Shown in pieces: positions 27,101-34,021 of a stretch of DNA of 64,000 nt (positions are counted from its first letter, which is position 1; the number at the start of each line of letters is the position of its first letter). The position numbers and the translations under genes were made by a program. Origin of the DNA: Paractinoplanes deccanensis (lineage in GTDB: Bacteria > Actinomycetota > Actinomycetes > Mycobacteriales > Micromonosporaceae); NCBI RefSeq assembly GCF_016862115.1, contig NZ_BOMI01000002.1:124001-188000 (forward strand), given 5' to 3'. The notes below the pieces were generated by a model. The model did not search any database, had not been told where the DNA came from, and saw only the letters and a list, made by a program, of their open reading frames with translations.

Positions 27101-28341
27101 ACTTCGCTTCCCGGGCGGCCGCATCCGCGGGGGATCTCGGCCACCTGGTGCCGTTGGCGGCCGCCGTTCGCCGGTGGTCGGACCGCCATTCGGCGCTGCG
27201 CAAGGCGGTCGCCGGCCTGGTCGGCTCGAACCGCACACCGGAGGCGATCAGTGCTGCCCTCGGCCTCGAGGACGGCTCACACACCGCGGGGATGATCGAG
27301 GAAGCGATAGCGACGGTCGCCGCGAGCGGGGACGGCCGGCGCGCCGTGGACTTGCTCAGGGAGGTGCCGGCACACCTGGTGAGGGAGGTCCTGACCGACA
27401 GGGTCATCGGAGCGGCCCTGGCGTCCGCGCCCATGGAGGAGGCCGTCGACATGGTGCGGCGCTCGCGATCCGGGGACGGCCTGATCATGGGGCTGGAGAC
27501 CTTGGCCGACCGATGGCTCCTGGCCGGTGATCGCGACAAGGCGATCGCGACGGCGCGGCTGATCGTCGACAACGCGAAGAACAGCAGCGCGTACGTCCGT
27601 GCCAGGGTCGACCGCGCGCGGGTGGTGCTCAGCTACCTCGGTGATCCCGCCGTCGAGCCGACGGTGGCCGGCACCGCGAAGGCCGCGATCGCCCGGGGCG
27701 AGGCGGACATCGTGCGGAGTCTCACCGACCACCGGCCGTGGACGCGGGACCTGGTCTCGATGCTCGCCGAGATCATCCCCGTCGCGGGACAGGCGAGAAA
27801 GGATGCGCTGGCCTCACACCTCATCCACCATGCGGTATCGGCCACTGCCGTCATCGCCGACGAGGAGGAGCGTGCCAAAGCTCTGCGCGAGGTCTCCGAT
27901 GCCGCCCTCGGCGCCGGCTTCCACACCCACGCCCGGCGCATCGCGGAGGCCGTGGAGAACCCGGATCGCCGGTCGGTCCTGCCGGCCCTGCTCTCCGGCC
28001 TCGGACGCACCGATCGCACGGCGGGAAGCCAAGCCGGCGAATCCCCGTCGCGACCGGAGGCGCAGGCCACTGAACCGCACCGGACGGCCGCGACAACGGC
28101 GAAGTCGTGCGGCGACTATTCGGCAGCCCTGCACGCCACTCTCCAGATCACCGGCGCCGCGGAACGCACCGAGCTGCTCCTCGAGCTCGCCGATGCCGCC
28201 CTGGCGGACGGCGATCCTCAGGCCGCCAAGCGGCTTGTCGTTCCCGTGCTCGCCGGGGAGGAGTGGGCTCGGGCCGTCCCGCTGCTGGAGAAGGTCGACG
28301 TCGAGACCTATCGGCAGATTCCCGGGCTTTTGCTCGACTGA
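21193..28341 (+). CDS. giant trypsin-like protease / STAND NTPase / helical-repeat protein
   Basis: A 2382-residue cytoplasmic protein (no signal or membrane segment). Residues about 15-200 are a trypsin-like protease with an apparent triad: His46 (LTAAHVV), Asp80 (ETDVAVL) and Ser172 (AMSGAAVW). Residues about 255-560 form a STAND-type NTPase: Walker A-like APPWAGKSAL (about 285-294, first Gly replaced by Ala), Walker B LVLIVDGLDED (about 373-383), then VIVSGRP. From about 630 to the end run dozens of helical repeats of about 31-36 residues (LA..I.D...R..AL..LA..A...GD pattern), broken by a Pro/Ala/Ser linker at about 885-940. The repeats likely sense a target and release the protease. TTG at 21193 is uncertain. 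It is coupled to trypco2 upstream. Confidence 0.85.
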   Translation: MTSGARPPGGVDPGRIAEILVTRAGPAGSRGSGYRVGGGTVLTAAHVVAGASSLTVRFDADLPTQWSVPATIAWLDIETDVAVLTLDLPEAGDVAPARFARLGDTRAFLPVRAAGFPRWKLRSRADGSRFRELHDAAGDAAVLSNRRTGTLEITVAPPAEDPDPARSPWEAMSGAAVWAGDRIVGVVAEHHRREGLNRLTAVRLDRCLDREAAAGLHHLAGLLGVADPRGLPDAVPPGTDRLIRSAYREQVRDTAPADGLIGRNDELDELAAFCAGDEAYVWWQAPPWAGKSALMSTFVLHPPAGVDVVAFFVNGRLAAQSDSEAFTEALLDQLHVLLGEERMAVLAPAVRDPHRRDMLRRAADRAAADNRRLVLIVDGLDEDTSTAPGSRLASIGSLLPKDPGDGLRVIVSGRPHPPIPDDVATDHPLRSCRVRLLDTSPYAEAIGRDANRELQRLLHGEEAQRDILGFIAASGGGLSQPDLVKLTGLPPYEMEGRLGSAFGRTISRRDADGGPLYLFAHDTLRETAENQLGPALLATFRDRIHRWAEGYRDKDWPRGTPAYLLSGYPRMLFAEKDLPRLAACGSDPRRHDRLLDRTGGDAAALAEIRAAQDLVLADRDDPDLLAMVTLTMQRERLAARNANLPTDLPAVWAALGFPDRAEALARSISDPVRGMLAMTGAVEALSRAGRYEDAAKLADAIDSPVQSDFARVVVVEDASAAGAYTFAERLLPHVRDPVHRVWATVFVAEAAAEAHDIGAVLRLVHSLNPPPEHPSGARGVAAVIEAVVPAIGVREAARLAAELPEGEARDRALMVLADGAVDAGDLATARDLAGRIADAGTREAVTASVVLGTLQAGDLTIPQPADPALRRITSRMLAIVAPDERAASPPARRVTPPSQRIVARTVPAGAEKVLQPAAESEPAPTDAASSEPAPSRPMPSRENAGIASEVLGREAGDVTVETVEALDDPLRRAWGFTDLARRAAIQGDVKTATELVHRIDLPDRRAYGRLLVIEGLLAGDHPAKVDAVIDEAVAAVTAMTPGLLCDESLAGLAEILVSRGQHERAIGLVRRIGENGSGLPGVRRVRAALIASAAARAWWSDLAATVDRSPDARWRVDTMAEVASDLLARGRSDDAHALLDQIVRAQDLIGVVARCVPMSAKTESVRTARLLQAAMRRLDEALSEVGAVITEMEVLTVAAGLSGDLDLAVELLRRLPMAQMRSAALRRILRVLAAERPRLVMGAAGRLSAVAEALPAGGPRDDALLVLAGILADHGEWETSAAIAMKIGEGHRTALLSRLCRADLAAGRLRHAATLAERIAPVREQASLCAAVVRAALAAGDLVLAEEAAVAIKDEQRRAAQLHLVTTAAAARPDDETALRVASTIADEDLLAEALTTIVSSVAARGDVRSAAAVAQEFNEPERRSQALTELAMIAAEAGDREFAIDLAGRSVTVARDIPNGLWRQPVVSALLSSALTAENWPLGTRLAAELSDPAERADAFARLALGATDAGDLDGAVAFLPRIEDDALRSRVALAVAGARVIVGSPKLVEATLAAIAEPGLRSVALARLAVNAVAEGDDETAQTLAGQGQDAEDNVWLSVELAEATATHGDPRRAAELAAVCLPAVGSLGDSIRRAWAISRLAAVLVGWRPASFFGELLAEAAAEEQAAEEAGEMALILPMAESPVSTFALLQRYQADVVNTNLAQVAGWSVTRDDPPTREKSVSRPVTWFSHEVASRASTAERQAEALEVFSSLRDDRIKSEGLHALARRAGEAGLLEQGLAAAKAIPEPSLAESALSELAVAAAREGNFEAAADVVLVSMQPSASQRGAAGVVARAAMRAGDWSLGFYLAGRLGEPGTSQVLAAMAENAALLARPDQAIELATRINDPGQRDKALGAVVEATRTIEGLAQETVSTTLAAAERLGASAEGDSALSAVASAYAAAGDFEGCLRAAKQIADDEVATAILHFASRAAASAGDLGHLVPLAAAVRRWSDRHSALRKAVAGLVGSNRTPEAISAALGLEDGSHTAGMIEEAIATVAASGDGRRAVDLLREVPAHLVREVLTDRVIGAALASAPMEEAVDMVRRSRSGDGLIMGLETLADRWLLAGDRDKAIATARLIVDNAKNSSAYVRARVDRARVVLSYLGDPAVEPTVAGTAKAAIARGEADIVRSLTDHRPWTRDLVSMLAEIIPVAGQARKDALASHLIHHAVSATAVIADEEERAKALREVSDAALGAGFHTHARRIAEAVENPDRRSVLPALLSGLGRTDRTAGSQAGESPSRPEAQATEPHRTAATTAKSCGDYSAALHATLQITGAAERTELLLELADAALADGDPQAAKRLVVPVLAGEEWARAVPLLEKVDVETYRQIPGLLLD

Positions 28342-28346
28342 GCGCC

Positions 28347-29231
28347 CTACGTCGCGCGGGCTCGGAGGCGGCGGAGCATGCGGGCGTCGGTGAAGCCCAC
28401 GGCTCGGGCGGCGGCCTCGACCGTGGTGCCGTGGCCGATCAGGTATTCGGCTCGTTCGACTCGTAGCTGTTGCTGGTAGCGCAGCGGGGTCTGGCCCGTC
28501 GCGGCCTCGAAGAGGCGGGTCAGGGTTCGTTCGCTCACGCCGGCTCGGGCGGCCAGGTCGGACAGGGGCAGCGACGAGGTGAACGAGGCGTCTATGCGGT
28601 CCTGCACTCGGTGGACCACGTCGCTGAGGTGGGCCCGGTGGCGCAGCATGGCCGAGGCCTGCTGTTCGTCGCCGTTGCGGCGGGCGTAGACGACCATCTC
28701 GCGGGCCACCCGGGCGGCCACGGCGGGGCCGTGCCGCTGGGCCACCAGGTGCAGGGCCAGGTCTATGCCGCTGGCTATGCCGGCCGAGGTGACCACGCGG
28801 TCGTCGCTGACGTAGAGGACGTCGCGGATCACCGTGGCTCGCGGGTGGCGGCGGGCCAGGGTCTCCTGGAGGTCGTGGTGAGTGGTGCAGCGGCGGCCGT
28901 CGAGCAGGCCGGCCAGGCCGAGCGCGGAGGCGCCCGAGCAGACGCTGGCGACCGTGCCGCCGGACTCGTGGTGGGCGGCTATGCGGGCCAGGGTCTCGGG
29001 GCCGGGCGGGCCGAAGCCGTCGCGCCAGCCGGGGACCAGCACCAGGTCGTCCGGGTCCAGGCGGGGCCAGGTGAGGTCTGCTGCCAGGTGCACGCCCTGC
29101 CAGGTCGGCACCGACGCGGACTCGGCCACGTAGTGCAGCGCGTAGCCCGGCGCGGTCCGGAAGACCTGCGCCGGGCCCGCCAGGTCGAGCAGGTGCAGCT
29201 GCGGGGTCAGGACGAAGACGACGCGCTGCAC
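28347..29231 (-). CDS. GlxA-type regulator (DJ-1/PfpI domain plus AraC HTH)
   Basis: A 294-residue regulator. The N-terminal DJ-1/PfpI-like domain (residues about 1-165) has the elbow SVCSGASALGLAGLLDGR, with Cys at the nucleophile position. The C-terminal AraC-type DNA-binding domain (about 205-294) has LSDLAARAGVSERTLTRLFEAATGQTPLRYQQQLR. GTG at 29231 begins MQRVVFVLTPQLHLLDLAGP, the standard start of this family. It lies 7 bases downstream of the isochorismatase-like gene in one operon and probably regulates it. Confidence 0.9.
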   Translation of the reverse strand: MQRVVFVLTPQLHLLDLAGPAQVFRTAPGYALHYVAESASVPTWQGVHLAADLTWPRLDPDDLVLVPGWRDGFGPPGPETLARIAAHHESGGTVASVCSGASALGLAGLLDGRRCTTHHDLQETLARRHPRATVIRDVLYVSDDRVVTSAGIASGIDLALHLVAQRHGPAVAARVAREMVVYARRNGDEQQASAMLRHRAHLSDVVHRVQDRIDASFTSSLPLSDLAARAGVSERTLTRLFEAATGQTPLRYQQQLRVERAEYLIGHGTTVEAAARAVGFTDARMLRRLRARAT

Positions 29232-29238
29232 GATCTGG

Positions 29239-29823
29239 TCACTCCCCCAGGTAGTCGGCGACCGTCCGCACGGTGGCGAAGCGGCCGGCCAGCGCGTACT
29301 CGGTGCGGGTCACCACGTCCGCCGCCGCCAGCGTACGCGGGTCGGCCAGCAGCTCGGCCACCGTCTGGCCGGCCGGTGCCGTCCAGTGCGGGATCGGGAA
29401 CGTGCCCGTCGCGTCGGTGAGGTACGTGACCTCGTACCCCAGATCGGAGGCGACCCGGGCGGTGGTCTCGACGCACTGCTCGGTGCGCAGCCCGGTCACC
29501 GTCACCGAGGTCACCCCGGCCGTGGTCAGCAGCTGCTGGAGGTTCGTGGTGGTGAAGGCGTTGTGCGAGGTCTTGGTCACGACCGGCTCGTCCTTGGCCG
29601 GCTCGAGCTCGCCGACCACGCGCACGTGCCCGTTCACCGGGTCGAAGAGGTTGCCCGTGCCCGGCTCCTCGTGCAGCACCCACACGACCTTGTCGCCGGC
29701 CGCCCGCGCCGCCTCCACCAGCCGGCGCACGTTGGCGATGAGGGCCGGGTTGTTCAGCGTCTCCCAGAGCGGCCGCTGCCGGAACGATTCCTGTACGTCG
29801 ATCACCAGAAGCGCGTTCGTCAT
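29239..29823 (-). CDS. isochorismatase-like cysteine hydrolase
   Basis: A 194-residue protein with the complete isochorismatase-family triad: Asp9 (LLVIDVQESF), Lys84 (VTKTSHNAF) and Cys117 (GLRTEQCVETTARVASDLGY). Family members hydrolyse isochorismate, nicotinamide or other amides; the Cys nucleophile makes an amidase more likely than true isochorismatase. It is the first gene of the pair with the GlxA-type regulator. Confidence 0.9.
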   Translation of the reverse strand: MTNALLVIDVQESFRQRPLWETLNNPALIANVRRLVEAARAAGDKVVWVLHEEPGTGNLFDPVNGHVRVVGELEPAKDEPVVTKTSHNAFTTTNLQQLLTTAGVTSVTVTGLRTEQCVETTARVASDLGYEVTYLTDATGTFPIPHWTAPAGQTVAELLADPRTLAAADVVTRTEYALAGRFATVRTVADYLGE

Positions 29824-29939
29824 GCCTTCGATCCTTCGCGGCTCGGTGGCCCGCGGTAAGGCACGTTCCCGTCCGGAGGCGGAACGATACGGCCATTCGG
29901 CGCCGTCTGCGCGCGCCGCTCAGGCGCGATAATGCCCAC

Positions 29940-30779
29940 GTGGCGCATGCATACAACGAGGTCGATGTGGTCCGTCCGCCGCGGCTGCGGGCCGGTGACG
30001 AGGTGCGCCTGGTCGCGCCCGGTGGCGCGGCGTCACACGACGACGCCGGTGCGGCGATCGCCCGGCTGGAGGGCCTGGGCCTGCGGGTCAGCATCGGGGC
30101 GTACGCGTTTCAGGACGACGAGGCGCAGCGCGTCGAGGACGTCAACCGGGCGCTGCGCGACCCCGGCGTCCGGGCCCTCGTGGCGGCGCGCGGCTCGGGG
30201 CACGAGCACCGCATCGCCGGCCGGCTCGACTTCGGCACCGCGGCCGCCCACCCCAAGCTGCTCATCGCCGGCACCGACGGCACGATCCTGCACCTGGCGC
30301 TCTGGGAGCGTTCCGGGCTGGCGGGCCTGCGCGGGGACGCGACGGCCGCGTTCAGCACCGAGCCCGCGGTGGTCGCGTCGGATCCCAAGGCGGCGACCGG
30401 CGAGCTGACGACCGGCGGCCGCGCGCGGGGTGTGCTGCTCGGCGGCGACCAGGACCAGGTGGCGGCGGCGGCCGGGTGGATGCTGCCGAGCATGAGCGGC
30501 GCGATCCTGCTGCTCGAGGCGGACGGTCTCGGCGCGGTCCACGTCGACCGTCAGCTCACCATGCTGCGCAACGCCGGTCGTCTCGACGGGCTGCGGGGCA
30601 TCGCGGTGGGGCGTTACACCGGCTGCGGCACGGGCGTGCTGGACGTTCTGCACGACCGGCTCGGTGCTCACGGCGTACCCCTGCTCGGGGGTCTTGATCT
30701 CGCGAACCTGCCCGTGGGGACCATGGCGGAGCTGGACGCGGACGCCGGAACCTTGACCGTGGACGCGGCTGTTTCCTGA
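29940..30779 (+). CDS. S66 LD-carboxypeptidase homologue, catalytic residues missing
   Basis: A 279-residue protein that aligns along its length with S66 peptidases: VRLVAPGG at the start, RALVAARGSG in place of RGGYG, PKLLIAGTDGTILHLALW in place of the GYSDIT motif, and ILLLEADGLGAVHVDRQLTML for the conserved Glu region. The nucleophile Ser is replaced by Thr112, and the C-terminal GH motif His is absent (GGLDLANLPVG). S66 enzymes trim peptidoglycan tetrapeptides or act in microcin immunity; this copy is probably inactive or altered. GTG at 29940 has no clear ribosome site, so the message may be leaderless. The scaffold call is firm, the activity doubtful. Confidence 0.8.
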   Translation: MAHAYNEVDVVRPPRLRAGDEVRLVAPGGAASHDDAGAAIARLEGLGLRVSIGAYAFQDDEAQRVEDVNRALRDPGVRALVAARGSGHEHRIAGRLDFGTAAAHPKLLIAGTDGTILHLALWERSGLAGLRGDATAAFSTEPAVVASDPKAATGELTTGGRARGVLLGGDQDQVAAAAGWMLPSMSGAILLLEADGLGAVHVDRQLTMLRNAGRLDGLRGIAVGRYTGCGTGVLDVLHDRLGAHGVPLLGGLDLANLPVGTMAELDADAGTLTVDAAVS

Positions 30780-30840
30780 GATTGTCGATCCGGGGGCGGC
30801 GCCGTTCGTCGGTCCGGTAAACGAGCGAAAGGAAACCGGC

Positions 30841-31185
30841 ATGGCGAAGTACACGCTGCTCATCTACGGCGACTTCGAGCAGTGGGAGGCGATGACCCCC
30901 GAGCGGAGGAAGGAGCACGACCGCGCGCACGAGGAGTTCCGGGCGGCCGCGGGCAGCCGCGTGGTCGGCGGCGAGGAGCTGGAGCCGGCCGTCTCGGCGA
31001 CCACGCTGCGCGCACCGGACGTCACGACCGACGGGCCGTACCTGGAGACCAAGGAGGCGCTGGGCGGCTTCTACCTGATCGAGGCGGGGGACCTCGACGA
31101 GGTGCTGGCCCTGGCGGCGCTGCTGCCCGAGGTGCGCGACGGGCACAGCGGCGTGGAGATCCGCCCGGTGGTCGACCACGGATGA
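30841..31185 (+). CDS. YCII/DGPF-domain protein
   Basis: A 114-residue protein, KYTLLIYGDFEQWEAMTPE, with the hallmark DGPYLETKEALGGFYLIEAGDLDEVLALA. DGPF proteins (ferredoxin-like fold) are the typical partners of ECF42-group sigma factors. The ribosome site GAAAGGAA precedes ATG. The stop overlaps the start of the sigma factor gene in ATGA, so the two are translationally coupled. Function is not established for the family; a small-molecule-binding or signalling role is supposed. Confidence 0.9.
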   Translation: MAKYTLLIYGDFEQWEAMTPERRKEHDRAHEEFRAAAGSRVVGGEELEPAVSATTLRAPDVTTDGPYLETKEALGGFYLIEAGDLDEVLALAALLPEVRDGHSGVEIRPVVDHG

Positions 31186-32390
31186 CCGAGGTCGGTGCCG
31201 CTCTCGCCGAGGCGCACCGCCGCGACTGGGCCCAGGTCCTGGCCAGCACCGCACAGGTGACCCGGGACCTGGACCTGGCCGAGGAGTGCACCCAGGACGC
31301 GTACGCGCAGGCGCTGCGGACGTGGCCGCGAACGGGCATCCCGCAGCGGCCCGGCGCCTGGCTGACCCAGGTGGCCCGCAACCGCGCGCTGGATGTGCTG
31401 CGCCGCGAGGCCTCGCTGCGCCGCCGGCTGCCGCTGCTGGTGGTCGACCCGCCGCAGGGCGACGACCGGTTGCAGCTGATCTTCACGTGCTGCCACCCGG
31501 CGCTGTCGCGCGAGGCGCAGGTGGCGCTCACCGCGCGCCTGGTGTGCGGGCTCTCCACGGCCGAGGTGGCCCGGGCCTTCCTGGTGCCCGAGCCGACCAT
31601 GGCGGCCCGGATCACCCGCGCCAAGAAGAAGATCGCGACCGCGCGGATCCCGTACCGGGTGCCCGCCGACGACCAGCTGGCCGAGCGGCTCGGCGCGGTC
31701 CTCGACGTGATCCACCTGCTCTTCACGACCGGGCACACCGCGCCCGCCGGGCCGTCGCTGATCCGCGCCGACCTGGTCACCGGCGCCATCGACCTGGCCC
31801 GGACGCTGCACCTGCTCATGCCCCGCACCGCCGCGGTCAGCGCGCTGCTGGCCCTGCTGCTGATCACGGACGCGCGCTCGGCGTCCCGGGTCGGCCCCGA
31901 CGGCCGCATGCTGCTGCTGGCCGACCAGGACCGGTCGCTCTGGGACCACCGCCGGATCGCGGAGGGCACGGCGTTGCTGACCGACGCGCTGCGCCGCGAA
32001 CCGCCGACCCGGTACGCGGTGGAGGCCGCGATCGCCGCCGTCCACGCCGAGTCGCCGAGCTGGGCGGCGACCGACTGGACGGAGATCGCCGGGCTCTACG
32101 ACGTGCTGGCCGGGCTGTGCCCCGGGTCGCCGGTAGTGGCCCTGAACCGGGCGGTCGCGGTCGGCTTCCGCGACGGGCCGGCCGCGGGCCTGCGCGCCCT
32201 GACGCCGCTGCTGTCCGACCCGGCGCTGGCGACCTATCCCTATCTGAGCGCCGCGCGTGCCGACTTCCTGCGCCGGCTGGGGCGCACGGCCGAGGCCGCG
32301 GAGGCGTACGAGGAGGCGCTCGCGCTCACCGGCAACGCGGCGGAACGAACGTTCCTTCTCGCGCGCCTCGCCGAGACGCGCCGCCCATGA
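31182..32390 (+). CDS. ECF42-type sigma factor with C-terminal TPR-like extension
   Basis: A 402-residue sigma factor. Regions 2 and 4 occupy about residues 1-165 (LDLAEECTQDAYAQALRTWP; LSTAEVARAFLVPEPTMAARITRAKKKI). The long C-terminal extension (about 175-402) is helical, with ALNRAVAVGFRDGPAAGLRAL and YLSAARADFLRRLGRTAEAAEAYEEAL resembling TPR units. Length, extension and the coupled DGPF gene identify the ECF42 group, where the extension replaces an anti-sigma factor. ATG at 31182 overlaps the DGPF stop. Confidence 0.9.
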   Translation: MTEVGAALAEAHRRDWAQVLASTAQVTRDLDLAEECTQDAYAQALRTWPRTGIPQRPGAWLTQVARNRALDVLRREASLRRRLPLLVVDPPQGDDRLQLIFTCCHPALSREAQVALTARLVCGLSTAEVARAFLVPEPTMAARITRAKKKIATARIPYRVPADDQLAERLGAVLDVIHLLFTTGHTAPAGPSLIRADLVTGAIDLARTLHLLMPRTAAVSALLALLLITDARSASRVGPDGRMLLLADQDRSLWDHRRIAEGTALLTDALRREPPTRYAVEAAIAAVHAESPSWAATDWTEIAGLYDVLAGLCPGSPVVALNRAVAVGFRDGPAAGLRALTPLLSDPALATYPYLSAARADFLRRLGRTAEAAEAYEEALALTGNAAERTFLLARLAETRRP

Positions 32391-32480
32391 CCGAACGCTT
32401 AAGGAAGGTGGCCGGCCCGCCGATAGTTGGTGTACAAATGATTGGCGTGGCAACCATAGGAGTCGGAGGACGTGAGGGGC

Positions 32481-32711
32481 ATGGCGACAAACGCTGAGGG
32501 CCGCGGCCGGATCAAGCAGTGGTTCCACGACACGTTCGACGACTGGTGGTTCCGCAGCCTGATCGGCCCCGCACAGACCCGCAACGCGGTGCAGGGCTGC
32601 GACCAGGAGGCCCGCGACCAGTGGAAGCGCGACCTCGAGAACCGCAAGCGCTACACCCGTGAGCAGCGCGAACGCAAGCGCCTCGAGCGCGAGGCCGCCC
32701 AGCGCTCCTGA
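32481..32711 (+). CDS. small conserved basic hypothetical protein
   Basis: A 76-residue protein, aromatic in the middle (IKQWFHDTFDDWWFRSLIG) and ending in a strongly charged helix of Arg, Lys and Glu (RKRYTREQRERKRLEREAAQ). No membrane segment or Cys motif. ATG at 32481 follows GTGAGGGGC; an in-frame GTG at 32472 is an alternative. Coding bias is strong, so it is probably real; function unknown. Confidence 0.7.
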   Translation: MATNAEGRGRIKQWFHDTFDDWWFRSLIGPAQTRNAVQGCDQEARDQWKRDLENRKRYTREQRERKRLEREAAQRS

Positions 32712-32723
32712 GCGCCGCTCTGC

Positions 32724-33902
32724 TCAGCTCGCGGTCGGGGCGTAGTCCTTCAGCGTGATGGCGTCGGCCTTGCTGAACTGCTTCGCCAGGATCCGGCGTA
32801 TCGGCCAGCGGGACATCGAGCGCATCGAGGCGGCCCGCGCGCGGATGGCGAGGCGGCTCTTCGGGGCGAAGCCGTGGATCCCGCCGGGTGGCAGGGTCAT
32901 GCCGTCGGCGACATAAGAGCTCATTTCGCTCTGGTACGCCGTGAAGGCAGCGCCCGGGTCCGCGTGCGTGGCCAGCTCCCCCGCCAGCACGTAGGCGCCG
33001 ACGAGGCTCATGCTGGTGCCGAGGCCGGCCAGCGGGGAACCGCAGTAGCCGGCGTCGCCGAGCAGGACGACGCGGCCGCGCGACCACTTGTCGACGCGGA
33101 CCTGGTCGACCGAGTCGAAGAAGAAGTCCTCGGCGTGCGGCATGGCGGCCAGCAGCTCGTCGGTGCGCCAGCCGGCGCCGCGCAGGTTGTCGGTGATGAG
33201 GCGCTGCTGCTCGGCGCGGCTGAGGCGCCCGTACCGCGTCGTGGAGAGGAAGTTGAGGGACGCCTTGGCCAGACCGTCGCGCGACGGGCGGATCGAGGCG
33301 ACCCGGCCGCCGGGGGCGTTGTACATGAGGAACCAGTGGTCGAGGCCGCCCGGGTCGGGCACGGTGAAGAGCGCGCCGTAGCCGCCGAGCGGGCGGACGA
33401 ACTGCGACTCCGGGCCGAAGGCCAGCGCCCGCACGCCGGAGTGGACGCCGTCCGCGCCGACCACGACGTCGTACCGCTCGGTGCCGCCGCTGTGGAAGGT
33501 GGCGCGGCCGTCGGGCGTGAGCTCGGTGATCCGGTCGCCGAACCGGTAGTCGGCCATGGTCGCGGTCGCCTCGACGAGGATCCGGGACAGGTCGCCCCGG
33601 GAGATCTCGATCTCGGCGACGATGCCCTCGCCGCCGAACAGGTGCGCCGGCATCTCGGCGAGCCTCCGGCCGCGCGCGTCGACCAGGGCGACGCCCCGCT
33701 CGTCGACCCGGCCGGCCACGACCTCGGGCATCAGCCCCATCCGCTCGACGACGCCGCGGGCGACCCCGCGGACGTCGACCGCCTGGCCGCCGGGGCGCAA
33801 CGCGGGCGCCTTCTCGATGACGGTGACGTCGGCGCCGGCCCGGTGCAGCCAGAACGCCAGGGCCGGTCCGGCGATGCCGGCGCCGGAGATGAGCACGCGC
33901 AT
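32724..33902 (-). CDS. FAD-dependent monooxygenase (PHBH/tetracycline-hydroxylase type)
   Basis: A 392-residue flavoprotein. The FAD dinucleotide motif is VLISGAGIAGPALAFWLHRAGADV (residues 3-26), YDVVVGADGVHSGVR carries the DG motif at about 155-170, and GRVVLLGDAGYCGSPLAGLGTSM carries the GD motif at about 280-300. These three motifs define class A flavin hydroxylases acting on aromatic compounds or antibiotics. ATG at 33902 follows GAAGGAG. The divergent GntR-TetR fusion gene and three shared operator-like sites suggest induction by the substrate or a drug. Confidence 0.9.
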   Translation of the reverse strand: MRVLISGAGIAGPALAFWLHRAGADVTVIEKAPALRPGGQAVDVRGVARGVVERMGLMPEVVAGRVDERGVALVDARGRRLAEMPAHLFGGEGIVAEIEISRGDLSRILVEATATMADYRFGDRITELTPDGRATFHSGGTERYDVVVGADGVHSGVRALAFGPESQFVRPLGGYGALFTVPDPGGLDHWFLMYNAPGGRVASIRPSRDGLAKASLNFLSTTRYGRLSRAEQQRLITDNLRGAGWRTDELLAAMPHAEDFFFDSVDQVRVDKWSRGRVVLLGDAGYCGSPLAGLGTSMSLVGAYVLAGELATHADPGAAFTAYQSEMSSYVADGMTLPPGGIHGFAPKSRLAIRARAASMRSMSRWPIRRILAKQFSKADAITLKDYAPTAS

Positions 33903-33932
33903 GTCCCGCTCCTTCTGCGTACGATGTACGAC

Positions 33933-34021
33933 GTGTACTAGATCGAAGCGTAGGAACGGCCGCGCCGAGCGGGCAAAGCGCACTAGTACACCGGCGGGTC
34001 GACCCAGGAGGTGTACTAGTG
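33933..34021. promoter_or_regulatory. three copies of a GTGTACTAG operator
   Basis: The sequence GTGTACTAG(TG) occurs three times between the divergent genes: 33933-33941 (plus), 33981-33991 (inverted, CACTAGTACAC) and 34011-34021 (plus). The last lies between the AGGAG at 34006-34010 and the regulator's GTG start and includes that start codon. This layout fits negative autoregulation by the GntR-TetR fusion protein and control of the monooxygenase. Confidence 0.7.
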
